Source: Niveispirillum cyanobacteriorum (lineage in GTDB: Bacteria > Pseudomonadota > Alphaproteobacteria > Azospirillales > Azospirillaceae). From it: a DNA stretch of 64,000 bases. Location: NCBI RefSeq assembly GCF_002868735.1, contig NZ_CP025611.1, positions 2,164,501 through 2,228,500 of the forward strand, read 5' to 3'. Below are positions 8,982-18,551 of the stretch, in pieces (the stretch's first letter is position 1; each line of letters opens with the position of its first letter). The position numbers and the translations under genes were made by a program. Below the pieces are notes generated by a model that was given only the letters and a program-made list of their open reading frames with translations, was not told the origin of the DNA and made no database searches.

Positions 8982-10001
8982 ATGTCGTCCGAGAACAGCC
9001 ATTCCACCGATGTCGTCATCATTGGCGCGGGTCCCGTGGGCCTGTTTGCCGTGTTTGAATGCGGCATGTTGAAGATGCGCACCCATGTGGTGGATGCGCT
9101 CGACATGGTGGGTGGGCAATGCGCGGCGCTGTACCCGGAAAAGCCGATCTATGACATCCCCGCCCACCCGGCCATTGATGGCGCGGATCTGATCGACAAG
9201 CTGGCCGAACAGGCCGCCCCCTTCAACCCCACCTATCATTTGGGCCAGCAGGTCACGACCTTGACCCGAACCGATGCCGGCTGGCGCGTGGGCACCGACA
9301 AGGGCACGATCATCGACGCCAAGGCCGTGATCATCGCGGCGGGCGTCGGTGCCTTCGGCCCCAACAAGCCGCCGCTGGACGGTCTGGAGGCCTATGAAGG
9401 GACGGGCATCTTCTATCTGGTGAAGCGGCGGCAGGATTTCGCAGGCAAGCGCATTGTCATTGCCGGCGGCGGCGACAGTGCCGTTGACTGGGCCAATTCC
9501 CTGTCGGAAGTGGCCGCCCATGTCATGGTCGTCCATCGCCGCCCCAAATTCCGCGCCGCCCCCGAAAGCGTGTCCCGCCTGGATGCGCTGGTGAAGGAAG
9601 GCAAGGTGGAAATGGTGGTGCCGTACCAGCTTTCCGGCCTGGAGGGCACGGACGGCAAGCTGACGGGCGTGCGCGTCGCCGACCTGGATGACAATGAAAA
9701 GGTGCTGGACGCCGACGTCCTGCTGCCCTTCTTCGGCCTCGCCATGAACCTGGGGCCCATCGCCGATTGGGGCCTGGATATGGAAAAGGGCCATATCCTG
9801 GTCGATCAGCGCACGCTCGCCACGTCGGCCCCCGGCATCTTCGCCATCGGCGATATCGCGCATTATCCGGGCAAGTTGAAGCTGATCCTTTGCGGGTTCA
9901 GCGAGGCGGCGATGGCCGCGCACGCGGCGCATGGGCTGGTCCACCCTGACCATGTGCTGCACTTTGAGTATTCGACCAGTAAGGGTCTGCCGGGCGCCTG
10001 A
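8982..10001 (+). CDS. Ferredoxin/flavodoxin-NADP+ reductase, thioredoxin-reductase-like type
   Basis: 339 residues. FAD-binding GAGPVG (15-20), the VGGQCAALYPEKPIYDIP segment typical of this FNR class, the NADP-binding GGGDSAVDW, and the C-terminal FAIGDIA block that closes on FAD. There is no CxxC redox pair, which separates it from true thioredoxin reductase. It transfers electrons between NADPH and ferredoxin or flavodoxin. The ATG at 8982 has GGGGAG 8 bases upstream, better than the ATG five codons earlier, which would itself contain that Shine-Dalgarno. Convergent with the helicase gene, 6 bases between stops. Confidence 0.92.
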   Translation: MSSENSHSTDVVIIGAGPVGLFAVFECGMLKMRTHVVDALDMVGGQCAALYPEKPIYDIPAHPAIDGADLIDKLAEQAAPFNPTYHLGQQVTTLTRTDAGWRVGTDKGTIIDAKAVIIAAGVGAFGPNKPPLDGLEAYEGTGIFYLVKRRQDFAGKRIVIAGGGDSAVDWANSLSEVAAHVMVVHRRPKFRAAPESVSRLDALVKEGKVEMVVPYQLSGLEGTDGKLTGVRVADLDDNEKVLDADVLLPFFGLAMNLGPIADWGLDMEKGHILVDQRTLATSAPGIFAIGDIAHYPGKLKLILCGFSEAAMAAHAAHGLVHPDHVLHFEYSTSKGLPGA

Positions 10002-10007
10002 CCCCCG

Positions 10008-12869
10008 TCAGTCGGGGCGGTGCAGGAACCCCTTCGTCACCCGCACCGCCTCGGCCAGCCCCACTTTCCGCACCTCCACGCCATCGGGGAAGGCGCCGAT
10101 CAGGCGGGATGGCATCATTGGGTCCAGCAGCACGAACACGCCCTGATCGTCGGCGCGGCGGACCAGCCGACCAAAGGCCTGACGCAGGCGCAGGCGGGTG
10201 ATCATGTCGTCAAAGCCGCGACGGCCCGCGATTTTGTCGAAATAGTTCCGCCGTGCCTTGTGCAGGATGTCGGGCCGGGGCCAGGGAACCCGATCGAACA
10301 CGATCAGGCGCAGGGAGCGGCCCGGCACATCCACGCCGTCGCGCACGGCATCGGTACCCAACAGACAGGCATCCTCCTCGCCCCGGAAAATATCCACCAG
10401 GGTGGGCACATCCATGCCGTCCAGATGCTGGGCCAGCAGGGGGATGCCCGCTTCCTCCAGCGGTTCGGCGATGCGTTCATGAACGGCGCGCAGCCGCTGA
10501 ATGGCCGTGAACAGGCCCAACCCGCCACCGCCCGCCGCCAGAAACAGCTCTCTATAGGCCGCCGCCACCTGTCCCAGATCATCCTTGCGCACGTCGTTCA
10601 CCACCAGCACGCGGGTCTGGCTGGCATAATCAAACGGGCTGGGCACGGCGGCGCGCAGCGCCGTGGCCCCCATATGCACGGTGCCGGTGCGCAGGTGTGC
10701 TGCATGCCAATCCTGCTCCATATCGCCGGTGCCATCGGTCAGGGTGGCGCTGGTCAGAACCAGACCATGGGCGACGGTGCCAACGGTGTCGGCAAAGGGG
10801 ATGGTAGGGTCGACCCAGTGGCGATACATGCCCAGATCGAAATCGCGCCCCTCCACCCGCTCCACCCCGAACCAATCGACGAATTTGCGCGGCGTTTCGT
10901 CCTTCAGGCTTTGCAGCATCAACCGCCAGCCATTGACCTCATTCTGCGCGCGGCGCTTGCAGGCCCGCGCCACACTGTCCATGCGGCGGCGGGTTTCGGC
11001 CTCCAGCTCGTCGCTTTCCTCGTCCAGCATCTCCTTCAACCGGTCCGCCAGCTTTTCCAGCGGCGTGGCGAGCTTCAGCAGGGCGATGTCCAGTTCCACG
11101 GCCAGATCGACCAAACCGTCCGCCACGGGCTTGCAGTCGGTTTCCAGGCTGTAGGGATTATCCACACCCTGGGCGCGGGCATAGACCTGCCCGCGCACCC
11201 CGGTCAGGAACGCCTCCAGCGGGCCCTTGACCTCTCCGCCATGGATACGCTGCGACCATGCTTCACCGGGCAGGATCTGGGCTGCTTGCTGTATCTCTTG
11301 CAGCAGTTCGAGCGAGACCTTGTCGCCGCCAACCAGATCCTCCACCCGGCGGCGCAGGCCCCTGGCGCGGCTGCGACCCGACACCTCGGCCCCCAGCAGC
11401 CAGCGGCGCAACTCTGCCGCCTCCGCCGCCGTCAGATGGCCGGCAAAGGCATTGTCGGCGGCGTCAAACACATGATGCCCCTCGTCAAACACATAACGGG
11501 TGGGAACATAGGCATCGTCACCACCGCCCAGCGCCGCCTGCACCATGACCAGGGCATGGTTGGCGACCACGATGTCGGCCTTGCGCGCCCGTCTGACCGA
11601 TTTCTCGATGAAGCAGCGCGAATAGTGGGAGCAGGCATTATAGACGCACTCACCGCGCCGGTCGGCCAGGCCCATGGTGCGGCCCTTGCCCAGAATATCG
11701 ACCAGCCAACCCGGAAAATCCCCGCCCGCCATGTCGCCATCCCGCGTAGCCGCCGCCCAGCGGGCCATCAGGCCGATGGCATTGGCATAGGCGGGCTGGG
11801 TATGGGCGACGTTGGCGGCTTCTTCCAGGTTCAAGAGGCAGAGGTAATTCTCCCGCCCTTTGCGCACCACCACCCGTTTCGCCTTCACCGCCGGATCGGG
11901 ATGCAGCCGGTCTAATTCCTTGTCGATCTGCTGCTGCAGCTGACGTGTATAGGTGGAAATCCAGACCGGCCCGCTGTTCTTTTCCGCCCAGACGGTGGCG
12001 GGGGCCAGGTAGCCCAGCGTCTTGCCCACGCCCGTCCCGGCCTCGGCCAGCACCACATTGGGCACGCCCTGTTCATCGCGCGGGGTAAAGGCGCTGGAGA
12101 CGGCACTGGCATAGTCGGCCTGCTGCGGACGGGGTTCGGCACCGGCCCCGCTGCCCACCAGTTCGGCCAAACGCCACCGCGCCTCTGCCGGTTCGACAGG
12201 GATATGGCCGGGCGGCGGTTCTGGTGCCTCGGCCTGCCATTCCTTCAGATGGTTCCACACCATCAGACCGCGCCGTGCCCGCCCGTCGCCGGGACCATGC
12301 GGCAGGCCCAGCGCCGCCATCACCGATGGCGCCCAGGACCAGCCGGCCTGTCCCATGAACCAACCGATACCGGCGGCATCCGACAGTTCGCGGCGTTGCT
12401 TGCGCTTCTCCCCGTCCGGCTCCGGGCGGTTATTCTCGGCAAGTTCGGACAGCAGGGCACGGGCACTGTCGATCAAGGACAGGGCCTCTGCCTCCGGATC
12501 GGCGGGGACCGGCTGTCCCGTCGCCTCGGCCAGACCCTTGGGCGTGGGCAGGCAGAAGCGTGCCGGCCGCACAAAGGCGAACAGCTCCAGAAGATCGAAC
12601 GGATCAGCCATCCGTTCGGTGCGCAGCCGCCGTCCCACGGCTCGAGCATGGGCCAGGATCACGCTTTCGTGACGCAGACGGTACGCCGCCTCGTCATGAG
12701 GGATCAGGTCCACCTCACCATCGGGCGTCACCCAGGTGACACCGCGTGCCCCCACCACAATGGCCGGCGCATCAGGCAGCAGCAGGCGCGGGGGCGCTGT
12801 TCGCACAGACGACGGGGCGTCTGGCGCCTTGTCAGTGCCGGGCCGGCGGAAGGGGACAATCTCGCTCAT
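10008..12869 (-). CDS. DinG/XPD-type ATP-dependent DNA helicase
   Basis: 953 residues of superfamily 2. Walker A is in AEAGTGVGKT (Lys283), the Walker B box is DEGH (462-465), and between them a cysteine set (YLCLLNLEEA and GECVYNACSHYSRC) matches the iron-sulphur domain of XPD/DinG helicases. C-terminal motifs include the LLGTDAVRDGVDVPG and QAFGRLVRRADDQG blocks. It probably unwinds DNA with 5'-3' polarity in repair. An N-terminal extension of about 260 residues before Walker A is longer than in E. coli DinG and common in alphaproteobacteria. Start chosen at MSEIVPFRRP. Confidence 0.9.
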   Translation of the reverse strand: MSEIVPFRRPGTDKAPDAPSSVRTAPPRLLLPDAPAIVVGARGVTWVTPDGEVDLIPHDEAAYRLRHESVILAHARAVGRRLRTERMADPFDLLELFAFVRPARFCLPTPKGLAEATGQPVPADPEAEALSLIDSARALLSELAENNRPEPDGEKRKQRRELSDAAGIGWFMGQAGWSWAPSVMAALGLPHGPGDGRARRGLMVWNHLKEWQAEAPEPPPGHIPVEPAEARWRLAELVGSGAGAEPRPQQADYASAVSSAFTPRDEQGVPNVVLAEAGTGVGKTLGYLAPATVWAEKNSGPVWISTYTRQLQQQIDKELDRLHPDPAVKAKRVVVRKGRENYLCLLNLEEAANVAHTQPAYANAIGLMARWAAATRDGDMAGGDFPGWLVDILGKGRTMGLADRRGECVYNACSHYSRCFIEKSVRRARKADIVVANHALVMVQAALGGGDDAYVPTRYVFDEGHHVFDAADNAFAGHLTAAEAAELRRWLLGAEVSGRSRARGLRRRVEDLVGGDKVSLELLQEIQQAAQILPGEAWSQRIHGGEVKGPLEAFLTGVRGQVYARAQGVDNPYSLETDCKPVADGLVDLAVELDIALLKLATPLEKLADRLKEMLDEESDELEAETRRRMDSVARACKRRAQNEVNGWRLMLQSLKDETPRKFVDWFGVERVEGRDFDLGMYRHWVDPTIPFADTVGTVAHGLVLTSATLTDGTGDMEQDWHAAHLRTGTVHMGATALRAAVPSPFDYASQTRVLVVNDVRKDDLGQVAAAYRELFLAAGGGGLGLFTAIQRLRAVHERIAEPLEEAGIPLLAQHLDGMDVPTLVDIFRGEEDACLLGTDAVRDGVDVPGRSLRLIVFDRVPWPRPDILHKARRNYFDKIAGRRGFDDMITRLRLRQAFGRLVRRADDQGVFVLLDPMMPSRLIGAFPDGVEVRKVGLAEAVRVTKGFLHRPD

Positions 12870-12932
12870 GGCGGCGGAGTATAGGCAAGTCCCGCCGCCA
12901 TGCATCAACAAAACGGGAACATGACCAATCCG

Positions 12933-13760
12933 TTAGCGTGGCAGCAACCGATCCAGCGCCTCCGCCACGGCCGTCATGCTGGCAAGGTTGGGGTGATATG
13001 GCGCCATACCGGTTGGGGCAGGATAGCCGTTCATCCAGGGCTCCACGCCGCAGGCACTATGCTCGCGCGACAGATCCGACGCCTTCAGCAACAAGGCACC
13101 GGCCTGTTTTGCCGCGGTCGCCGTCAACTCGCGGACATGTCGGTCTGTCTCGCGCAACCGATCGGCATCGGCCACCGGCAAGGGCGTGGCAGCACAGGTA
13201 CCGGACGGAGGCAGAACGGAGACATAGTCGACAAAGACCAGGATGGCCTTGGGCGCGCGACGCCGCACCTCTGACGCGATCCGGTCCAGGGACCCGGCCA
13301 GATGCTGGAATCCCGCCTCATCTGGCCAGGATGGCGCGCTGCATCTGTCTGTCGGCTGCCCCTTCTCGGCTGCGACGACACGGCAGGAAATCGAGATCAT
13401 GTTGCCGATATAGCGGACATCATTGCCGCCGATGGTCAGGGTGACCAGCCTTGTGTCGGGAGTGATGGCCGCCACCTGCGCCGGCAGCTCGTTCCAACCA
13501 TCCAGCACGGCGCCCGTGGTGGCCCCCGAACAAGTGGCGTCCACCAGGGCCAGTCCACGTTTCGACGCGAGTTGATGTGCATAATTATGCGTCGATCGGG
13601 TGCAACGGGACGGCGCACCGGCGACATAGGGCGGAAGACCGGGTCCGGCCGCAAACGAACTTCCCATGGCCACATAGGCCGCACCCGGCGGTAGAGCCGG
13701 TTCACGACCCGCGCAGGCAGTCAGAAGCAAGGGTAACAGGGCAAGCAGGCTATAGCGCAT
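12933..13760 (-). CDS. SGNH/GDSL-type esterase, predicted lipoprotein
   Basis: 275 residues. A short signal peptide ends in a lipobox LLTAC with Cys16, so the protein should be lipidated and face the periplasm. SGNH blocks follow: GSSFAAG (Ser35 nucleophile; Asp of GDS replaced by Ser), the ATCSGATT glycine block, IGGND and a C-terminal YHPN with the catalytic His. Family members are lipases, esterases or carbohydrate deacetylases; substrate not evident. Two likely disulphide cysteine pairs are visible. Same strand as the helicase, 63 bases upstream of it. Confidence 0.83.
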   Translation of the reverse strand: MRYSLLALLPLLLTACAGREPALPPGAAYVAMGSSFAAGPGLPPYVAGAPSRCTRSTHNYAHQLASKRGLALVDATCSGATTGAVLDGWNELPAQVAAITPDTRLVTLTIGGNDVRYIGNMISISCRVVAAEKGQPTDRCSAPSWPDEAGFQHLAGSLDRIASEVRRRAPKAILVFVDYVSVLPPSGTCAATPLPVADADRLRETDRHVRELTATAAKQAGALLLKASDLSREHSACGVEPWMNGYPAPTGMAPYHPNLASMTAVAEALDRLLPR

Positions 13761-13804
13761 GGGCAGATTCCGGACAGAAACAATGGCCCATGCTGCCAGA
13801 GCAA

Positions 13805-13835
13805 GGCCCAGTTCCCAATGCCGGGAAACCGGGCC
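13805..13835 (-). terminator. Imperfect hairpin after the chemoreceptor gene
   Basis: An inverted repeat of about 11 pairs (13805-13816 with 13823-13835) with one bulge and a six-base loop, 27 bases past the stop at 13862 on the minus strand. It lacks a clear U tract, so it may be a weak or Rho-aided terminator. Confidence 0.3.
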
Positions 13836-13861
13836 AACCGCACAATGAACACGTTCAGGGA

Positions 13862-15550
13862 TCAGGCTGCCCGGATGCCGGACAGGAAGCTCTCCACCTG
13901 GCTTTTCATGACATCGGCCTGCTCGCCCAACTCGCGGGCCGCACCCAGGACCTGAGTGGCAGAGGCACCGGTCTCTCCCGCCGCCTGGGTCACGCTGGCG
14001 ATGTTGGATGAGACCTCACGGGTGCCAAGGGCCGCCTGCTGCACATTCCGGCTGATTTCAAGGGTCGTGGCGTTCTGCTGTTCCACGGCGGCGGAGATGG
14101 TGGCCATGGCTTCATTGATCTGCGCGATGGTGCCGGTGATGGAACCGATGGCCCCAACCGCTTCACCCGTCACGGCCTGCATCGACTGGATCTGCTGCGC
14201 GATTTCTTCGGTGGCCTTGGCCGTCTGGTTGGCCAAGCTCTTGACCTCCGAAGCAACGACAGCAAAGCCCTTGCCGGCCTCCCCGGCACGCGCCGCCTCA
14301 ATGGTGGCGTTCAGGGCCAACAGGTTGGTCTGGCTGGCAATCTCGCTGATCAACTGGACCACCGTCCCGATGCGCTGCGCGGCATCGGCCAGGGTCTGCA
14401 CCGTGTCATTGGTGCGGGCGGCCTGGCTGGCGGCGTTGTCGGCCACCTGGGTGGAATGCACCACCTGACGGGAGATTTCCTGGATGGAGCTGGCCATTTC
14501 CTCCGCCGCCGATGCGACCGTCTGCACATTGGCGGCGGTCTGGTCGGCTGCACTGGCGGTCGCGGTGGCCTGGGCGCGGGTTTCCTCGGCAATGGCGGTC
14601 ATGCCCTGGGCCGTGGCATCCAGCTGGCTGGTGGCGCCGGCGACGCTGCCCAGGACGGCGGTCACCTCGGCATCGAAACGGGCGATCAGCCCCTCCACAA
14701 CCTCCGTCCGGCGCAGCTTCGCCTCCTGCTCGCGCGTCTGTTCAGCGGCCAGTTCATCCGTTCGGATGGCGTTCTGGCGGAACACCTCCAGCGCGCGGGC
14801 CATGCCGCCCACCTCGTCCTGACGCTCCAGTCCGTCGATCTGGATGCTCTTATCGCCACCGGCCAGCAGGCCCATCTGGTCCGTCATAGCGCGGATGGGA
14901 CGGGCGATGGCACCGGCCAGCGACAGGCCGGCCACGATGGCGATAATCAGCGACCCAACGGCCCCCGCAATGGTGGCGATATTGGCCGTGGAGAAGGCAT
15001 TGATCAGACCGGTGCGACGGCTCTCCAGCAGGTTGCGCTCTATATTCTGGGCCTCTTCCACCTTGGCCCGGATCGCATCCATTCGGTTCTTGCCGGTGCC
15101 GGCGGCTGCGGCGGCACGGGTTGCCTCCCGCGTGTCAGGGTCCTTCATGCCGGCAATCATCGGTTCCGCGACCTCGCGGTTCCATGCATCCGACGCTTCC
15201 TTGATCTCGCGCAGGCGCGCCTGCTGTTCGGGATTATCCTTGGTTAGTTCGCTGGCACGGGCAAAACTGGCATCAAAGTTCCGGATACCATTATTGTAGG
15301 GTTCCAGAAAGCTGGTATCGGCAGTCAGCATGTAGCCGCGCAGGCCCGTTTCCTGATCCACCTTGGCCGTGGTCAATTGGCGCACCGTGCGCATCACTTC
15401 ATAGGTGTGGACGGTTTCGGCATTGCCACTTTCGATGAAGGCAAGCTGTGCCCGGTTGATGGTGCCAACCGCCGCAGAGGTCAACACCAGGGCGCCAAAG
15501 GCGATCAGCAATTTGCGGGCAATCGAAAGGTCGCGTAGTTTGGTCAGCAT
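13862..15550 (-). CDS. Methyl-accepting chemotaxis protein with CHASE3-type sensor
   Basis: 562 residues: a first membrane helix (about 12-30), a periplasmic domain with the CHASE3 pattern ([12 protein letters not shown] and later [12 protein letters not shown]), a second helix (about 190-215), a HAMP domain, and the cytoplasmic signalling hairpin centred on [19 protein letters not shown], followed by [13 protein letters not shown]. It has no C-terminal pentapeptide for CheR docking. It should signal to CheA-CheW and bias the flagellar motor; the ligand is unknown. The ATG at 15550 has AGGAG 8 bases upstream. No other chemotaxis gene adjoins. Confidence 0.92.
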   Translation of the reverse strand: MLTKLRDLSIARKLLIAFGALVLTSAAVGTINRAQLAFIESGNAETVHTYEVMRTVRQLTTAKVDQETGLRGYMLTADTSFLEPYNNGIRNFDASFARASELTKDNPEQQARLREIKEASDAWNREVAEPMIAGMKDPDTREATRAAAAAGTGKNRMDAIRAKVEEAQNIERNLLESRRTGLINAFSTANIATIAGAVGSLIIAIVAGLSLAGAIARPIRAMTDQMGLLAGGDKSIQIDGLERQDEVGGMARALEVFRQNAIRTDELAAEQTREQEAKLRRTEVVEGLIARFDAEVTAVLGSVAGATSQLDATAQGMTAIAEETRAQATATASAADQTAANVQTVASAAEEMASSIQEISRQVVHSTQVADNAASQAARTNDTVQTLADAAQRIGTVVQLISEIASQTNLLALNATIEAARAGEAGKGFAVVASEVKSLANQTAKATEEIAQQIQSMQAVTGEAVGAIGSITGTIAQINEAMATISAAVEQQNATTLEISRNVQQAALGTREVSSNIASVTQAAGETGASATQVLGAARELGEQADVMKSQVESFLSGIRAA

Positions 15551-15984
15551 GCGATTTCTCCTGGCCACGGTCGATCCGGGCAAAGAAGGAGCGAGACCAT
15601 CCTTGACAAAGGATAGCGACGGAGAGTTTTTGGGGAAGATTCAGGAAATCCTTTTAACTATCTGCTTAGAATAAAATGCCGCCCTCTTGATCGATTGGAT
15701 TTTAGATATAACTCACCTTCTCGATTTATTGATTTTCGCCACTGTTTTTTCGGAAGCATTGAAAACAGCTAAATTAGAATTAATGCGTACGCCTCACGCT
15801 TCAACCATCCAACTTGCCGGAAGAGGTGTAACTTTCGGGGTAAGACAAGCCTATGCCACCCGGCAGCCTCCACACCGGCCTATAACCGAAGAAAGGCCCG
15901 CCGACGGGGACCTTCCAACACCATCATTACAAAGGGGGGGGATGGAAGGGGACGCTGGGCAATCCGGCGGCCCTTGCCAACACG
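15551..15984. other. AT-rich intergenic region without a supported gene
   Basis: This 434-base gap separates the chemoreceptor gene from the HNH gene, both on the minus strand. Bases 15640-15800 are clearly richer in A+T than the neighbours and should hold the chemoreceptor promoter, though no flagellar sigma-28 site was recognised. A run of G residues lies near 15932-15941. Frames crossing it on the plus strand run antisense into the HNH gene and show no coding character. Confidence 0.5.
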
Positions 15985-16638
15985 TCAGCCCTGCTCCAGT
16001 TCGGCGCCCCAGTACTCGGCGCTGGTCATGGAGGCGGGGAAGGCAGCACCCGGCAAATCCTCACCCGGATCGGCCGCCACCTCGTCTCCGATATCATCGT
16101 AGGACAGGAAGTCGCGCCAACTGTCATGCAGGAAGGTGGGCGGGAAATTGCGGCCATTTTCCTGCAGCTCGTACGCTGTGGGGGCGAACGGTTCCTGCAT
16201 CGGGTGCATACCGCACTGGCTGGGCAGACGGCTGCCCTTAGCCAGATTACAGGCCGAACAGGAGGTGACGACATTGTCCCAACTGGTCCGCCCACCCCGA
16301 CAGCGCGGGATGACATGGTCGAAGGTCAGTTCATGCGTGGGAAACCAGCGCCCGCAATACTGACAGGTGAACCGGTCGCGCAGGAACACGTTGAAACGGG
16401 TGAAGGCGGGCCGGCGCGTGGCGGGCACATATTCCTTCAACGAAATGACACTTGGCAACCGGATCGCCAACTGTGGCGACCGGACCACGCGGTCATAGTG
16501 GGAAACGATGTTGACGCGGTCCAGGAACACGGCCTTGACCGCATCCTGCCATGACCAGAGCGAGAGCGGGAAATAGCTGAGCGGACGGAAATCCGCATTC
16601 AGCACCAAGGCAGGACACCCATCATAAGGTGGTGACAA
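15985..16638 (-). CDS. HNH endonuclease, alphaproteobacterial type
   Basis: 217 residues from a TTG start. The opening ALVLNADFRPLSYFPLSLW is the hallmark of a conserved alphaproteobacterial HNH family. The nuclease has a zinc pair Cys92-x2-Cys95, the catalytic FDHVIPR (His108), a second pair Cys127-x2-Cys130 and WDNVVTSC. Its role is not established; conservation suggests housekeeping DNA processing rather than defence. The frame is open for 73 codons upstream, but that stretch is Gly/Arg/Pro-rich and unlike the family. A GGGGGTG Shine-Dalgarno lies 4 bases before the TTG, so TTG is preferred. Confidence 0.87.
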   Translation of the reverse strand: MSPPYDGCPALVLNADFRPLSYFPLSLWSWQDAVKAVFLDRVNIVSHYDRVVRSPQLAIRLPSVISLKEYVPATRRPAFTRFNVFLRDRFTCQYCGRWFPTHELTFDHVIPRCRGGRTSWDNVVTSCSACNLAKGSRLPSQCGMHPMQEPFAPTAYELQENGRNFPPTFLHDSWRDFLSYDDIGDEVAADPGEDLPGAAFPASMTSAEYWGAELEQG

Positions 16639-16952
16639 GTTGCACCCCCAAGCGCCGTTCCGTCGGTGTTCCCGACCCCCGGAGCCCCGCCTTCTTCCAC
16701 CCGTCAGGACCCTTTCGGGACCGTCGGCATCGGGCGGCGGACAGGTTGGCGGCAGGCCAGAACGTCGGGCATCTTGATATAACGGCCCGACCCCTTCTGG
16801 CAACCCGCCCGGCATGCGTAATCCGCAATTATCACGCGCCTGCAACAGAAACGACACGCAAGCCCTTGTGGTCGCTTGGCTTGTGACCCGCCACCCATTG
16901 GGGGTATATGTCGTGAGAGCAGGGGCGCCGCCCCCATCCAGGGTGCCTGTGC
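16639..16952. other. Divergent intergenic region, HNH and gluQRS
   Basis: A 314-base gap between the two divergent starts. It must hold both promoters, but no convincing -35/-10 pair or operator was seen. Open frames crossing it lack coding character. Confidence 0.4.
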
Positions 16953-17843
16953 ATGACTGAACCCGTCCTCCCCGTCATTACCCGATTCGCGCCAAGCCCG
17001 ACAGGCTTCCTGCATCTGGGCCATGTCCATTCCTGTCTATTCGCCGTGAATGCCGCAAAACAGGCCGGCGGACGTTTTCTGCTGCGGATTGAGGATATCG
17101 ACCCCAACCGCTGCCGCCCGGAATATGAGGTGATGCTGAAGGAGGACTTGGCCTGGATTGGCTTCCGCTGGGAGGAACCGGTGCGACGGCAATCCGACCA
17201 TATGGATGACTATGCCGCCGCGCTCGACCGGCTGGCGGCCCTGGGCGTCACCTACCCCTGCTTCTGCTCACGCAAGGATATCGCGGATGAGATTGCGCGG
17301 GCAGGCAATGCCCCGCATCTGGTGGCCATGGGGCCAGAGGGGCCGCTTTATCCTGGTATTTGCCGGCATGTGTTACCAGATGTCGCGGCGGCCCGCATGG
17401 CGGCGGGAGAACCGCATGCCATCCGCCTGAACGTCGCACAGGCCGCCGCCCTGACAGGCCCCCTGGTCTGGCATGACCGGGGGCGGGGCACGGTGCCCGC
17501 CGATACCGGCCTGCTGGGCGATATCGTCCTGGCGCGGCGCGATGTCCGTACCTCTTATCACCTGTCGGTCACCGTCGATGATGCCATCCAGGACGTGAGC
17601 CTAGTGACGCGCGGTGTGGACCTGTTCCATGCTACCCATGTTCATCGCCTGCTCCAGGCGCTGCTGTCCCTACCGGTGCCCGATTACCACCACCACGATC
17701 TGCTGTTGAACAACCGCGGGGAACGCCTGTCCAAACGCGACGGCGCCACAGGAATCCGCATCCTGCGCGAGCAAGGGGCAACGGCAGAAGAGGTGCTGCT
17801 GTGCGCCCGGGGGTGGCAGCCAGGGAAACTGGAAACACCGTAA
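16953..17843 (+). CDS. gluQ: Glutamyl-Q tRNA(Asp) synthetase
   Basis: 296 residues, a truncated glutamyl-tRNA synthetase without the anticodon-binding domain. It attaches glutamate to queuosine-34 of tRNA(Asp). Visible: RFAPSPTGFLHLGH with the HIGH-type motif (21-24), RIEDIDP, the zinc site Cys103, Cys105, Tyr133, Cys137 (YPCFCSRKDI and YPGICR), and the KMSKS equivalent RLSKRDGA. Length and zinc spacing fit E. coli GluQRS. The ATG at 16953 directly precedes the conserved N-terminus. Confidence 0.95.
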   Translation: MTEPVLPVITRFAPSPTGFLHLGHVHSCLFAVNAAKQAGGRFLLRIEDIDPNRCRPEYEVMLKEDLAWIGFRWEEPVRRQSDHMDDYAAALDRLAALGVTYPCFCSRKDIADEIARAGNAPHLVAMGPEGPLYPGICRHVLPDVAAARMAAGEPHAIRLNVAQAAALTGPLVWHDRGRGTVPADTGLLGDIVLARRDVRTSYHLSVTVDDAIQDVSLVTRGVDLFHATHVHRLLQALLSLPVPDYHHHDLLLNNRGERLSKRDGATGIRILREQGATAEEVLLCARGWQPGKLETP

Positions 17844-17986
17844 GGATAGGGACTTACCACTTCCCTTCCCCGCAATATCAGCCCAAGGATTATTCAACAG
17901 GGAAATGGGTTTGAGGTGTGGGGATGACAGGGTAGATGCAATTTTAGGGATATTGTTAGCGAACATTGTGGTATGGAGACCATGCC

Positions 17987-18478
17987 ATGCAAGATACGTC
18001 CATGCTCGACCATTACCGCCAACTTGTCCGTGATACGACGATCGACGACAGGACATTGCTGTCGACAGATTACTTCAATCATTTCAATGAAGTGATCATG
18101 TTGCTGTCCATGTTGGGCGACATGCCCGACATGCTGGACGAGATCGTGGCCTGGACGCCCAAAACCTATCGTCAGCATTTCGAGGATTCGGGCCTAGCCT
18201 TCGCGCCGCTGGCCATCGAAGCCTATGATCATGTGCCCCTCGAATTCCGGGCACCGTTCGACGATGTGATCAACGATATGAACAGCCTGATCGTGGAGGC
18301 GGTGGCCAACCTGTCGGCCATGCGCGACGATGCCGACATGCTGGGCTTCACCGCTGCCGACTACTGGCAGCGCCTGCAGGCCCTGGTCGACCGGGGCAGC
18401 GCCATTGTCCATGGCAGCGTCCAGGACAACAACCCCACCGTCACCATGGATCAGAGCGAGATCGACGATCTGTTTTAA
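17987..18478 (+). CDS. Unknown acidic protein with a C-terminal FliM/CheZ-like peptide
   Basis: 163 residues, rich in Asp and Met, predicted all-helical and soluble, with no recognised domain. The last nine residues are DQSEIDDLF (155-163), which resemble the CheY-binding peptide at the FliM N-terminus (SQAEIDALL) and at the CheZ C-terminus (DQVDDLL). That suggests binding to a CheY-like response regulator (inference). No CheZ active-site helix with the Asp/Gln pair was seen. The ATG at 17987 has GGAG 8 bases before it. It stands alone between gluQ and a MerR gene; chemoreceptor genes lie about 2 kb away on both sides. Confidence 0.8.
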   Translation: MQDTSMLDHYRQLVRDTTIDDRTLLSTDYFNHFNEVIMLLSMLGDMPDMLDEIVAWTPKTYRQHFEDSGLAFAPLAIEAYDHVPLEFRAPFDDVINDMNSLIVEAVANLSAMRDDADMLGFTAADYWQRLQALVDRGSAIVHGSVQDNNPTVTMDQSEIDDLF

Positions 18479-18484
18479 TTTCCC

Positions 18485-18512
18485 CCTTGACCCTGACGCC
18501 GCGTCATAGCCC
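18485..18512 (+). promoter_or_regulatory. Candidate MerR-type operator and promoter
   Basis: A -35-like TTGACC (18487-18492) is followed at once by the perfect palindrome TGACGCCGCGTCA (18494-18506), then TAGCCC. MerR regulators bind palindromes in overlong spacers between -35 and -10, and the TGACG...CGTCA form is typical of TipAS-type members (from memory). It lies 40 bases before the merR start, so autoregulation is likely. The exact -10 is unclear. Confidence 0.5.
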
Positions 18513-18551
18513 AGCAAGGGTGGGCGTGTGGAACATGGAAGGGACCGGGGG

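Noticed and set aside
8820-9962. N-terminal extension of tsaE over about 1.1 kb
   Set aside because: It runs antisense to the ferredoxin reductase; the TsaE family start at 8819 has a ribosome site.
10020-11915. Long plus-strand frame opposite the DinG-type helicase
   Set aside because: Antisense of a gene with clear helicase motifs; codon bias unnatural.
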